Below, piece by piece: positions 9,450-19,012 of a DNA stretch of 34,544 bases. This DNA comes from Bradyrhizobium sp. (GTDB taxonomy: Bacteria > Pseudomonadota > Alphaproteobacteria > Rhizobiales > Xanthobacteraceae), in NCBI RefSeq assembly GCF_027307225.1, contig NZ_DAHUXJ010000037.1, positions 1 through 34,544 of the forward strand. The letters run 5' to 3'. Numbering within the stretch: position 1 is the stretch's first letter; the number at the start of each line of letters is the position of its first letter. Below the pieces are notes generated by a model that was given only the letters and a program-made list of their open reading frames with translations, was not told the origin of the DNA and ran no database searches. Made by a program: the position numbers and the translations under genes.

Positions 9450-11246
9450 CTTCGAGCGCTGCATCGCCGGTTGGTCCTTGGCGTGCTTTGCAGCACTCAG
9501 ATTGTGCGCCGTATTGACCAGCGCGATATGGGTCAGGGCTTGCGGGAAATTGCCGGTCTGACGGCCGGCGCCGGGATCGAACTCTTCGGCTAAAAGCCCG
9601 AGATCGTTGGCGACGCCGACGACGCGGTCAAACAGCGCCTGCGCCTTCCCGATCTCGCCGAACAGCACGTACGCGTCGGCGAGCCACAGCGAGCAGGCCA
9701 GGAACGCGCCTTCTTCCGATTGATGCTCGGCCTTCAGCTGGCGAGGATCGTGCCGCAGCACGAATCCGTCCCGCATCATGTGGCGTTCGATCGCGGCGAC
9801 GGTGCCGCGCACGCGCGAATCCGAAGCCGGCAAGAAGCCGACCGCCGGCAACAGCAGAATACTGGCGTCGAACCACTCCGCGCCGTAAGCCTCGACAAAG
9901 CTGTTCAGCTTGACATGAAAACCCTTCTCGCAGACATCGCGATGGATGTTGTCGCGCAATGCTTTCCAGCGGTCGACCGGGGCCTTGAGCCCGAACTGCG
10001 CCGCTCCCTTGATGCCGCGATCGAAGGCAACCCAGGTCATGACTTTCGAAAAGACATAGTGCCGGCCCTCGCCGCGCCGCTCCCAAATGCCGTGATCGGG
10101 CCGATCCCAGATCTCGGCGAGGTGCTCGAGCACCGTGCATTCGAGGTCCCAGCTTTCATCGCCGAGTTTGAGCTTGGCCGCGCGTGACTGGTGGAAGGCG
10201 TCCATCAACTCGCCATAGACGTCGAGTTGCAACTGGGCGTGGGCGGCATTGCCTATGCGCACCGGCTGCGCGCCTTCGTAGCCGGAGAGCCAGTCGGCTT
10301 CCCATTCAAGCAACCGGCGCCGGCCATGGATGCCGTACATGATCTGCATGTTGGCCGGCGAGCCGGCCGCGGTACGCAGCAACCAGCCGTGCCAGTCGGA
10401 TGCTTCCTCGGTGTAGCCGGAGTTCATCAGCGCGAGCAGCGTGAAGGTCGCGTCGCGCAGCCAGCAATAGCGGTAATCCCAGTTTTTGCTGCCGCCGAGC
10501 TTTTCCGGCAGCGACGTGGTGGGCGCGGCGACGATGCCGCCGGTCGGCCCATAGGTCAGCGCCTTCAGCGTCATCAGCGAACGCATGACGAGTTCGCGGC
10601 AATCGCCATCGTAAGTGCAGCGGCTGCACCAATCGAGCCAGAAGTCTTCGGTATCCTGCAGGGCCTGCGCCGGATCGATCGGATCTGGCGGCGGAAGATG
10701 AGAGGCGCCGTAAGTAAAGACAAACGGAATTGTCTTGCCTTCACTCACCTCGAAATCGGCGACCGTCGTCATGTCTTTGCCGCGAAGCTCAACCGGTGTC
10801 CGCAGCACGGTCATATCCGGTCCGCAGATCGCAAGCAGTGTGCCGTCCCCGGTGCGTTTCACCCACGGAACGTCCGCACCCGTGCCGAAGCGGATCACGA
10901 GTTCCATCCGCATCTTGACGGTGCCCCTGATGCCGCACACCAGGCGGACCACGTCGGAAGCCTTCTCGCGCGGCGGCATGAAATCGATAATGGCGACCAC
11001 GCCATCGCTGGTTTCAAACCGCGTCTCCAGGATCAGCGTATTGTCCCGGTAGCGGCGGGAGCTTTGGGTCGCTTCCTGTTGGGGGGCGATCAGCCAGCGG
11101 CCGTTCTCGCGTGAGCCGAGCAGCGCGGCAAAACAGGCTTCCGAATCGAACGCCGGCCAGCACAGCCAGTCGATCGAACCGTCACGGCCGACAAGGGCTG
11201 CTGTTTCGCAGTCTCCGATCAAGCCGTAGTCTTCTATTCTCGACAC
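9447..11246 (-). CDS. Glycoside hydrolase family 15 glucanase (glucoamylase/trehalase-like)
   Basis: 599 residues of GH15 type. The N terminus (IEDYGLIGDCETAALVGRDG) is the conserved opening of bacterial GH15 proteins. The (alpha/alpha)6 catalytic part carries WDYRYCWLRD at 256-265, a candidate general acid Glu389 in DHGIWE, and a C-terminal EEGAF (511-515) and LLAEEFDP (551-558) that supply the candidate base. Such enzymes release glucose from alpha-glucan ends; some members hydrolyse trehalose, and sequence alone does not decide. There is no signal peptide, so it probably acts in the cytoplasm on glycogen fragments. The start is a GTG. It follows malQ by 32 bases on the same strand, so the two are probably co-transcribed. 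Confidence 0.9.
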   Translation of the reverse strand: MSRIEDYGLIGDCETAALVGRDGSIDWLCWPAFDSEACFAALLGSRENGRWLIAPQQEATQSSRRYRDNTLILETRFETSDGVVAIIDFMPPREKASDVVRLVCGIRGTVKMRMELVIRFGTGADVPWVKRTGDGTLLAICGPDMTVLRTPVELRGKDMTTVADFEVSEGKTIPFVFTYGASHLPPPDPIDPAQALQDTEDFWLDWCSRCTYDGDCRELVMRSLMTLKALTYGPTGGIVAAPTTSLPEKLGGSKNWDYRYCWLRDATFTLLALMNSGYTEEASDWHGWLLRTAAGSPANMQIMYGIHGRRRLLEWEADWLSGYEGAQPVRIGNAAHAQLQLDVYGELMDAFHQSRAAKLKLGDESWDLECTVLEHLAEIWDRPDHGIWERRGEGRHYVFSKVMTWVAFDRGIKGAAQFGLKAPVDRWKALRDNIHRDVCEKGFHVKLNSFVEAYGAEWFDASILLLPAVGFLPASDSRVRGTVAAIERHMMRDGFVLRHDPRQLKAEHQSEEGAFLACSLWLADAYVLFGEIGKAQALFDRVVGVANDLGLLAEEFDPGAGRQTGNFPQALTHIALVNTAHNLSAAKHAKDQPAMQRSK

Positions 11247-11278
11247 GTTTTACTTCTGCCGGTTTGGCGGAGCCACGC

Positions 11279-13237
11279 TCATGATTTTGCGAGGGCCCGC
11301 TCCTGGGTTGCGCTTTTCAACGCTTCGATATCGACCTCGTGCGCGATGTCACTGACCGCCAGCGGCAACCGCTGCCGCCAGTTCGGATGTTCGTTCACGG
11401 TGCCTGGGATATTCGGTTGATCGATCACGCCAAGGAAGTCCTCGAGCGAAATCGCCATCAGCCGCGATCTGGTCTTGGAAAGGAAAGCCGCGATTGAATA
11501 CAGATCGTTGCCCTCTATCTGGTGATGGCGCAGGACCTCGTCCAGCATCGTCAGCGCATGCCATCGTGCGTCGTCGCTTTCGCCGGGATCGATGCCCAGC
11601 GACCGCTTGATCTTGAGATCGCCGAACGAGCGCCAGCCGGCATAGGTCGAGAGATCGTGGGTGTTGAAGGTGACGAGCGCATTCGGCAGATAGCGATCGG
11701 GATCGTGAAATGCGCCACGGTCGTCGCGCTCGAACATCACGACCTGATAGGACCAGATTCCCCACTCGGCCATGGTATCGCGAAATCCCTCCGGAACGGT
11801 GCCGAGATCCTCCCCGATCACGATGCACCGATGCGCCATGCTTTGCTGCGCCGTCGCTGCCAGAAGCGCCTCGAACGGCATCTGCACATAGGCGCCTTCG
11901 TCGGCCGCAAAGCCATGCGGAACGAGGTAAAGCCGCTTCAGGCCGAGCACATGATCGAGCCTGACCGCGCCGGCGTAGCGCATCGCGGCCCGCAGCATCT
12001 GGCGATACGGCTCGAATAATTGCAGTTCGAGGCCAGCCGCATTGAAGCCGGCAAGGCCCCAGTTCTGGCCGGCGACGTTGAGCGGATCGGGCGGCGCGCC
12101 GACCGACAAGTGACGCGAGATCGCCGTCTGCTCGTTCCAGGCATCGAAGCCGCCGGACTGCACGCCGACCGCCACGTCCAGATAGAGCCCGACCTTCATG
12201 CCAAGGCGGCGCGCCAGATCGCGGCAATCGCGCAGCTGCCGGTCTGCCGTCCACTGCACGAATTCGACGAACTCGATTTCGGCCGCATCTTCGCCCCGGC
12301 GCAATTCGGCGCATTTGGCGTCGTCCGAGGCGCGCCATTCCGCTGGCCATTCCCACCATGCGACGCCAAACTTGTGCCGCAACACCTCAAAACAGGCGAA
12401 ACGCGACAGAAGAGGCTCGCGCTCGGCGCGGAACGCATCGAAATCCGCTTTGCGCTCCCCGGCAGGCTTCGTCTTGAAACCCTCAAAGGCGGCGCGCAGC
12501 GCCCGCCACTTCAGTTCGGCGACGCCCTTGTAGTCGACGATATGGCCCTCGCGGAGCCGGGCGGCAGCTTTATGGGCCTCACTGCCCGCCTCGAATTCGG
12601 CGATGCGTTCCGCGTCGATGTAGAGCGGATTGAGGAACAGCCGGCTGTTGGGCGCATACGGACTGCAATCGGCAGGCTTGTCGTCGAACAATGCGTGCAG
12701 CGGATTGAGCCCGACGCCATCGGCGCCAAATTGGGCCGCAAGCTCCAGCAAGGCGGCCAGATCGGTAAAATCCCCGATCCCCCAATTGCGTGACGAACGG
12801 ATGCTGTAGAGCTGGACCGCCATCATCCAGCCGCGATCGAATTCGCCCGCCCATGCCCGCGGCGGCGAAACAAGCAGCGGGATTTCCTGGCTCAGGGAGG
12901 CCGCATCGGTCAGCGTCAGCCGATAGACACCCTCCTGCCAATTGGCCGGCCAGGCAATAACCCGCTGGTCTGCTTGGCCCTTTGCAATGACCTCGCGCCC
13001 GGCGGTGACCTTCCAGGAGACGGGCAGCGCAGCTGCCGGGCTCAATTCGGTACGCGTGGTCTCTCCGGTTCGGATAACGACCGGGTGATCGAGAAGGCGG
13101 GTGGGGTTTCGCTCCGGCAGGGCGTCGAGAATGATCTTGAGCGCGATCTCGTCTGTCACATGACGGTGACCCTGACCGTCCACAAATTCGGTCTGGATGC
13201 CTAATTCTTTGGCTCGGTCATAAACGTCCATCGGCAC
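11279..13237 (-). CDS. malQ: 4-alpha-glucanotransferase (amylomaltase)
   Basis: 652 residues of GH77 type. It transfers alpha-1,4-glucan segments between malto-oligosaccharides, releasing glucose. Catalytic residues are visible: Asp428 (VRLDHVLG), Glu476 (IGEDLGT) and Asp528 (NTHDLSTYAG). The opening of the barrel, LYSIRSSRNWGIGDF, lies near residue 143. The roughly 130-residue N-terminal extension is typical of long MalQ proteins. The start is either the GTG at 13237 or the ATG at 13231. Neither has a Shine-Dalgarno sequence; instead the mRNA leader is strongly pyrimidine rich. A candidate EcfG promoter lies about 110-130 bases upstream. It is transcribed divergently from the treS operon, whose products generate its substrates. 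Confidence 0.94.
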   Translation of the reverse strand: MPMDVYDRAKELGIQTEFVDGQGHRHVTDEIALKIILDALPERNPTRLLDHPVVIRTGETTRTELSPAAALPVSWKVTAGREVIAKGQADQRVIAWPANWQEGVYRLTLTDAASLSQEIPLLVSPPRAWAGEFDRGWMMAVQLYSIRSSRNWGIGDFTDLAALLELAAQFGADGVGLNPLHALFDDKPADCSPYAPNSRLFLNPLYIDAERIAEFEAGSEAHKAAARLREGHIVDYKGVAELKWRALRAAFEGFKTKPAGERKADFDAFRAEREPLLSRFACFEVLRHKFGVAWWEWPAEWRASDDAKCAELRRGEDAAEIEFVEFVQWTADRQLRDCRDLARRLGMKVGLYLDVAVGVQSGGFDAWNEQTAISRHLSVGAPPDPLNVAGQNWGLAGFNAAGLELQLFEPYRQMLRAAMRYAGAVRLDHVLGLKRLYLVPHGFAADEGAYVQMPFEALLAATAQQSMAHRCIVIGEDLGTVPEGFRDTMAEWGIWSYQVVMFERDDRGAFHDPDRYLPNALVTFNTHDLSTYAGWRSFGDLKIKRSLGIDPGESDDARWHALTMLDEVLRHHQIEGNDLYSIAAFLSKTRSRLMAISLEDFLGVIDQPNIPGTVNEHPNWRQRLPLAVSDIAHEVDIEALKSATQERALAKS

Positions 13238-13344
13238 GCCATTTGCAAAAGATGGGGAAGACAGAAAGGTAGAGAAAAGGAAGGGGGAGGTCTGAAGGAG
13301 ATCGCCGCAAATTCTACCGATTTAGGAAGAGGATAGGAGTCAGC

Positions 13345-13370
13345 AACGCTTTCGCCCGCGGTGCCGTTCC
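13345..13370 (-). promoter_or_regulatory. Candidate EcfG general-stress promoter for malQ
   Basis: On the minus strand the sequence reads GGAAC (13370-13366), 17 bases, then CGTT (13348-13345). This matches the GGAAC-N16/17-cGTT pattern of alphaproteobacterial EcfG sigma factors. It points toward malQ. The -35 box sits four bases from an oppositely directed GGAAC. Confidence 0.6.
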
Positions 13371-13374
13371 CTGG

Positions 13375-13400
13375 GGAACCAATGGAAGGGCACGGGCTTT
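13375..13400 (+). promoter_or_regulatory. Weaker candidate EcfG promoter for the treS operon
   Basis: GGAAC at 13375-13379 is followed after 17 bases by CTTT (13397-13400), a 3-of-4 match to the EcfG -10 box. It lies 37 bases before the ATG at 13438. Together with the minus-strand site it forms GTTCC-ctgg-GGAAC, a back-to-back arrangement. Confidence 0.4.
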
Positions 13401-13437
13401 CTATATAGTCCCGAGCATCTCCTTTCGCGGCAACGAA

Positions 13438-16400
13438 ATGGGACGTATTCATGCCGACGGCACCATCGTGAACAAACTCACCGAAACCGCCGGAGGCACC
13501 GCCCGCGCGCCTCGGTCCGAAGCCTATCATCCCGCCTCTGCTCGCCCGCCAGCCCCGATGGATCTGACGTCCGACATCGATACAAAGGAAACGGCAGCCG
13601 CCGCGCTCGACCACGACGCGCTGTGGTACAAGGATGCCATCATCTACCAGCTTCACGTCAAGGCGTTCGCCGACAGCAACAATGACGGCATCGGCGATTT
13701 CGCCGGCCTGACCGACAAACTGGACTACCTGCAAGAATTAGGCGTGACCACGCTCTGGCTGTTGCCTTTCTTCCCCTCGCCGGGGCGCGACGACGGCTAC
13801 GACATTGCCGACTACGGCGCCGTCAATCCCGATTTCGGGACGATGAAGGATTTTCGCCGTTTCATCGTCGAGGCCAAGCGGCGCGGCCTGCGGGTGATCA
13901 TCGAGCTCGTCGTCAATCACACCTCCGATCAGCACCACTGGTTCAAGCGCGCCAAGCGCAGCGAGCCGAAGTCGAGCGCGCGCAACTGGTATGTGTGGAG
14001 CGACACCGACCAGAAGTACCAGGGCACGCGCATCATCTTCACCGATACCGAGAAATCTAACTGGACCTGGGATCCGGAGGCCGGACAGTTTTACTGGCAT
14101 CGCTTCTTCTCGCATCAACCGGATCTGAATTTCGACAATCCGCGCGTGGTGAACGCGCTCGTCCAGGTGATGAAGCGCTGGCTCGACACCGGCGTCGACG
14201 GATTTCGTCTCGACGCCATTCCCTACCTGTGCGAGCGCGACGGCACCAACAACGAAAACCTGCCGGAGACGCACGCCATCATCCGCCGGCTGCGCGCCGA
14301 ACTCGACAAATACGCGAAGGGAAAGGTGTTGCTCGCGGAAGCCAACCAATGGCCGGAGGACGTGCAACACTATTTCGGCAACAGCGATGAATGCCACATG
14401 GCGTATCATTTTCCGCTGATGCCGCGCATCTACATGGCGATCGCCCAGGAAGACCGCTTTCCCATCACCGACATCCTGCGCCAGACGCCTGATATCCCGC
14501 CCGACTGCCAATGGGCGCTGTTCCTGCGCAACCATGACGAACTGACGCTGGAAATGGTCACCGACGTCGAGCGTGACTATTTGTGGTCGACCTATGCCAA
14601 CGATCCGCGCGCGCGGATCAATGTCGGCATTCGCCGGCGTCTCGCGCCGCTGATGGACAACGACCGGCGCAAGATCGAGCTGATGAACTCGCTGCTGCTC
14701 TCCTTCCCCGGAACGCCGATCATCTATTACGGCGATGAAATCGGCATGGGAGACAACATCTACCTCGGTGACCGCAACGGCGTCCGGACGCCGATGCAGT
14801 GGACCCCAGACCGCAACGGCGGCTTCTCGCGCGCCGATCCCGCCCGGCTTTACGCCCCCGTCATCATGGACTCGGTCTATGGCTATGAGGCGGTCAATGT
14901 CGAGGCGCAATCGCGCAGCCTCTCGTCGCTGCTCAGCGCCAACAAGAAATTGATCGCGGTGCGCAAGTCGACCCTTGCCTTCGGACGCGGCAGCATGACC
15001 TTTATCCGTCCGGCCAATCGCGCGGTGCTCGCTTATGTCAGGCAGTACGGCGACGAGGTCATTCTGTGCGTCGCCAACCTTTCGCGATCGGCGCAGGCGA
15101 CCGAACTGGACCTTTCCGCCTTCAAGGAACGTGTGCCGCTGGAAATGCTTGGACGCACGCATTTCCCGGCGATCGGCGAATTACCCTACATGATCACGCT
15201 GGCGCCTTACGGCTTCTACTGGTTCGAGCTTCAGGAGCGCGCCAAGTCCGAGCCCTCCGCGCCTTCGATCGTTCCCGAATTCGAGACGCTGGTGGTCCCG
15301 GTCGGGTCGACCTGGGTGTCGCTCGCCCGTACGCGCAGCGTGTTCGAATGCGACGTGCTGCCGGGTCACCTCGCCCGTTCCCGCTGGTATCCGCTCCACA
15401 CGGCATCGGCGATCCACCCGACCCTGACATCCGCGATTCCCTTTTGCGACATCGGCGACAACCGGCCATGGCTCGCCTTCTTCGAGGCGGGCGAGGACGA
15501 GGCCAAAACGCGCTACGTGCTGCCGATGCAGATCGAATGGGTACGCTTCGATCGCGAGCGTTACAATCCGAGCGCGCTCGCGGCGGTCCGCCAGGGTGCC
15601 CGCGAGGGCACGCTGCTCGATGTCGCCCTTAATACCATTTTCGTGGGTCTTCTCTTGCGTAACCTCCGTCAGAAGCTGACGGTGGAGGAAAACAACCTGA
15701 AACTTGAATTCAGGCCGACGAGCAAGTTCGACGGCAAGCACGTCAGACAGCCCGAACGCGTCAACCTGGTCGATAGCGGGCCTTTCAGCACCGCCATGCA
15801 GGTCGATTCCGATTACGTGGTGAAGCTGTTCCGCAAACTCGAAAGCGGCATTAACCCCGAGATCGAGGTCGGCCTGTTCCTGACCGAAGTCGCGGATTTT
15901 GCCAACACGCCCGCGATGCTGGGCAGCGCTGAATTGATTGAAGGCGAAAAGCAACACGGAATCGCGATCGTCCACGCGCAGATCGGCAATCAAGGCGACG
16001 TCTGGACCGTGACGGCGGCCTATCTCGATCGCCTGCTTGAGAGGGAGCGCCTGCTGGCGGCAGGCACCGGGGCCGAGAATCGGGGGAGCGAAGAGCAGAG
16101 CGCTCATATGAATCACCTGTCGCAGATCGGCCGTCGTGCGGCGGAACTGCATATGGCTTTTGCCAGCGGAAGCGGACTGCCCGATTTTTCGCCCGAGCCG
16201 ATCGCACCAGCGGATGCCGCGCGCTGGCGCGCGGCTATCGCGCAGAGCGCAGAGCGGGCCTTCCACATTCTGAGGCAGCGCCGCGGCTCATTCACCGAGG
16301 CGGACCGCGCGATGATCGACGAACTGCTGGCGCAGCAGAACAGCTTGCATGGGCGCCTGAACACCCTGATCCCTCCACAGACAAAGGGGCTCAATTTGCG

Positions 16401-16866
16401 TCTGCACGGCGATTTCCATCTGGGACGGATCCTGATCGTCAAGGACGACGTATTCCTGACGGGCTTCGAAGGCGATGTCCGCCGGCCGATCGAGGAACGC
16501 CGGCGCAAGGCGCCCGCCGCCCGCGATATCGCAAGCATGATCTGGTCGATCGAAACGGCCAGCCTTGCGGCACGCGAGCGCGCGCTTCATCTCTCACCGG
16601 ACGAGCATGGCCGGCTCGATGCGGCGCTGACGGCGTGGATTGACCGCGCCAGAAACGTCTTCCTCGCATCTTATCGTGAATTGATGATCGATTCCCCGAT
16701 CTGGCCGGAAGCCTCCCTCGCCGCACGGCGGATGGTGGACTTCTTCCTGCTGGAAAAGGCGTTCGACGCACTCGAAGCCGAACTGGTTCAGCGGGTGGAT
16801 GCCGCGCCGGCGATCGTTGCCCGCATCTTGCGAATCCTGTCCCAGCCCGCCCGCGAGGCCGCATGA
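13438..16866 (+). CDS. treS: Trehalose synthase (maltose alpha-glucosyltransferase) fused to a maltokinase-like domain
   Basis: Up to 1142 residues. Residues from about 60 to 620 are a GH13 trehalose synthase that interconverts maltose and trehalose: Asp259 (GFRLDA), Glu301 (LLAEAN) and Asp367 (RNHDEL) are the catalytic triad. The rest is a maltokinase-like domain, which in active relatives makes maltose-1-phosphate for GlgE. Here the phosphotransfer loop HGDFHLG (990-996) keeps the catalytic Asp992. The usual Gln five residues later is Arg997, and the Asp of the DFEGE motif is Gly1009 (TGFEGD), so kinase activity is doubtful. The start is uncertain: ATG 13438, GTG 13468 and ATG 13558 are all in frame and none has a clear ribosome site. 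The stop overlaps the glgB start (ATGA). It is first in an operon with glgB, glgX, treZ and treY. Confidence 0.93.
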   Translation: MGRIHADGTIVNKLTETAGGTARAPRSEAYHPASARPPAPMDLTSDIDTKETAAAALDHDALWYKDAIIYQLHVKAFADSNNDGIGDFAGLTDKLDYLQELGVTTLWLLPFFPSPGRDDGYDIADYGAVNPDFGTMKDFRRFIVEAKRRGLRVIIELVVNHTSDQHHWFKRAKRSEPKSSARNWYVWSDTDQKYQGTRIIFTDTEKSNWTWDPEAGQFYWHRFFSHQPDLNFDNPRVVNALVQVMKRWLDTGVDGFRLDAIPYLCERDGTNNENLPETHAIIRRLRAELDKYAKGKVLLAEANQWPEDVQHYFGNSDECHMAYHFPLMPRIYMAIAQEDRFPITDILRQTPDIPPDCQWALFLRNHDELTLEMVTDVERDYLWSTYANDPRARINVGIRRRLAPLMDNDRRKIELMNSLLLSFPGTPIIYYGDEIGMGDNIYLGDRNGVRTPMQWTPDRNGGFSRADPARLYAPVIMDSVYGYEAVNVEAQSRSLSSLLSANKKLIAVRKSTLAFGRGSMTFIRPANRAVLAYVRQYGDEVILCVANLSRSAQATELDLSAFKERVPLEMLGRTHFPAIGELPYMITLAPYGFYWFELQERAKSEPSAPSIVPEFETLVVPVGSTWVSLARTRSVFECDVLPGHLARSRWYPLHTASAIHPTLTSAIPFCDIGDNRPWLAFFEAGEDEAKTRYVLPMQIEWVRFDRERYNPSALAAVRQGAREGTLLDVALNTIFVGLLLRNLRQKLTVEENNLKLEFRPTSKFDGKHVRQPERVNLVDSGPFSTAMQVDSDYVVKLFRKLESGINPEIEVGLFLTEVADFANTPAMLGSAELIEGEKQHGIAIVHAQIGNQGDVWTVTAAYLDRLLERERLLAAGTGAENRGSEEQSAHMNHLSQIGRRAAELHMAFASGSGLPDFSPEPIAPADAARWRAAIAQSAERAFHILRQRRGSFTEADRAMIDELLAQQNSLHGRLNTLIPPQTKGLNLRLHGDFHLGRILIVKDDVFLTGFEGDVRRPIEERRRKAPAARDIASMIWSIETASLAARERALHLSPDEHGRLDAALTAWIDRARNVFLASYRELMIDSPIWPEASLAARRMVDFFLLEKAFDALEAELVQRVDAAPAIVARILRILSQPAREAA

Positions 16867-19010
16867 ATGATCTCACTGCCGAGGCCTATGCAATCCTGGA
16901 AGGCCGCCACTCCGATCCCTTTCAGTATCTGGGCCCGCACGCCGAAGGCGGCAAAACGATCGTGCGCGCGTTTTTACCCGAAGCACAAAAGGTGGACGCG
17001 ATTGATCCGCATGGCGAGGCGACCGCCCTGACGCGCATCCACAAGGACGGTTTGTTTGCCGGCGTTCTTTCTGACGGCTCCAACGCGTATCTGCTGCGCG
17101 CCCGCTTTGGCGAGAGCGTGGTCGATCTCGATGACCCGTACCGCTTTCCCCCGGTCCTGACCGACTACGACCTTCATCTGCTCGGCGAAGGCACCCATCA
17201 GCGACTTTATGAAAAGCTCGGCGCACATCCGATGGTGCTGGAAGGCGTACCGGGCGTGGCCTTTGTCGTGCTCGCCCCCAACGCGCAACAGGTGAGCGTC
17301 GTCGGCGATTTCAATTTCTGGAATCCGCGCCGCCATCCGATGCGCGTGCGCGGCCTCGGCTATTGGGAGTTGTTCATTCCGCATGCCGCGCCCGGCGATC
17401 GCTACAAATTCAGCATTTTCAGCCGGCAAGGTCGGCATTTGCCGCTGAAATCCGATCCGCTCGCCTTTGCCGCGGAGATGCGCCCGAGTACGGCGTCGAT
17501 CGTGTTCGACGAGGAAAGGCTGCCCCGGCCTCACCCGGCCTCCGCAAATATCAATTCGTTGAACGGGCCGGTATCGATCTACGAGGTGCATCTCGGCTCA
17601 TGGCGACGCAAAGGTCACAACGAATGGTTGACCTATCGCGAGCTCGCCGAGCAATTGCCGCGCTATGTCCATGACATGGGATTCACCCACATCGAATTTC
17701 TCCCCGTCAGCGAACACCCGTTCGACGGCTCATGGGGCTATCAACCGACCGGCCTGTTCGCGCCGACCAGCCGCTTCGGCAGCCCGGACGATTTCGCGGC
17801 ACTTGTCGACGCCTGCCACCGGGAGGGACTGGGCGTGTGGCTCGATTGGGTGCCCGGCCACTTTCCCGACGATCCGCACGGGCTCGGCCATTTCGATGGC
17901 ACCGCGTTCTACGAACATGCCAACCCGCTGCAGGGCCGGCACCTCGATTGGGGCACGCTGATCTACAATTACGGGCGCACCGAGATCGTCAACTTTCTGA
18001 TCTCCAACGCACTGTTTTGGCTCCACCGTTACGGCATTGATGGCTTGCGCGTCGATGCGGTCGCCTCGATGCTCTATCTCGACTACAGCCGGGCCGCCGG
18101 CGAATGGGTGCCGAATCGGTTCGGCGGCCGGGAAAATCTCGAAGCCGTCGCCTTCCTGCGCCGTTTCAACACCGAGGTGTTCGGCCAATTCCCGCACGCC
18201 ACAACCGCAGCCGAGGAATCGACCGCATGGCCGCAGGTGTCGCGACCCGTGGAATTTGGCGGGCTCGGCTTCGGCTACAAATGGAACATGGGCTGGATGC
18301 ACGACACGCTGAAGTATATCGGCAAGGAGCCCGTCCATCGCCAATATCATCACGGCGATATTCTGTTCGGCCTGCATTATGCGTTTTCGGAAAATTTCAT
18401 CCTGCCGCTGTCGCATGACGAGGTCGTTCACGGCAAACGCTCAATCCTCGGACGCATGCCCGGCGACGACTGGCAGCGCTTTGCTAACCTGCGCGCCTAT
18501 TACGGCTTCATGTTCGGCCATCCCGGAAAGAAACTGCTGTTCATGGGCTGCGAGTTTGCGCAATCGAGCGAATGGAATCACGACCAATCGCTGGACTGGC
18601 ATCTTCTTCAGTACGGTCCGCACGCCGGCGTTCAATCGCTGGTCCGCGACCTGAACTGGCTCTATCGCGACACGCCGGCGCTCCATGAGCTCGATGGCGA
18701 TCCTTCCGGCTTCGAGTGGCTGGTGACCGACGACGCCCACGGTAACGTCTTTGCCTGGCTTCGCAAAGGCAGGGACCAGCATTCGCGCTGTCTGGTCGTG
18801 ACCAATTTCTCACCGAACGTCTATCACAACTACATACTGCACGTGCCGTTTGCGGGCACGTGGCGCGAGATCCTCAATACGGATTCGTCGCATTACGGCG
18901 GCAGCAATGTCGGCAATATCGGCGAGGTCCGAACGCTGGAAGGTACGGGTCCCGAACTGAGGCTGACCCTCCCGCCACTGGCGACCATTTTTCTCATACC
19001 GGAAAGCTGA
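16863..19010 (+). CDS. glgB: 1,4-alpha-glucan branching enzyme
   Basis: 715 residues. It creates the alpha-1,6 branches of glycogen. After an N-terminal glucan-binding module, a CBM48 domain is seen around [16 protein letters not shown] (about 143-158). The GH13 barrel follows, with nucleophile Asp398 (GLRVDAV), acid/base Glu451 (TAAEES) and Asp519 ([12 protein letters not shown]). Length and domain order are normal for type I GlgB. It is translationally coupled to treS and followed after two bases by glgX. Neither glgA nor glgC is in the window, so glucan synthesis genes must lie elsewhere if present. Confidence 0.96.
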   Translation: MNDLTAEAYAILEGRHSDPFQYLGPHAEGGKTIVRAFLPEAQKVDAIDPHGEATALTRIHKDGLFAGVLSDGSNAYLLRARFGESVVDLDDPYRFPPVLTDYDLHLLGEGTHQRLYEKLGAHPMVLEGVPGVAFVVLAPNAQQVSVVGDFNFWNPRRHPMRVRGLGYWELFIPHAAPGDRYKFSIFSRQGRHLPLKSDPLAFAAEMRPSTASIVFDEERLPRPHPASANINSLNGPVSIYEVHLGSWRRKGHNEWLTYRELAEQLPRYVHDMGFTHIEFLPVSEHPFDGSWGYQPTGLFAPTSRFGSPDDFAALVDACHREGLGVWLDWVPGHFPDDPHGLGHFDGTAFYEHANPLQGRHLDWGTLIYNYGRTEIVNFLISNALFWLHRYGIDGLRVDAVASMLYLDYSRAAGEWVPNRFGGRENLEAVAFLRRFNTEVFGQFPHATTAAEESTAWPQVSRPVEFGGLGFGYKWNMGWMHDTLKYIGKEPVHRQYHHGDILFGLHYAFSENFILPLSHDEVVHGKRSILGRMPGDDWQRFANLRAYYGFMFGHPGKKLLFMGCEFAQSSEWNHDQSLDWHLLQYGPHAGVQSLVRDLNWLYRDTPALHELDGDPSGFEWLVTDDAHGNVFAWLRKGRDQHSRCLVVTNFSPNVYHNYILHVPFAGTWREILNTDSSHYGGSNVGNIGEVRTLEGTGPELRLTLPPLATIFLIPES

Positions 19011-19012
19011 AT

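Noticed and set aside
13738..15162. Minus-strand open frame of 474 codons opposite treS
   Set aside because: It is a shadow of the trehalose synthase reading frame with no known domain.
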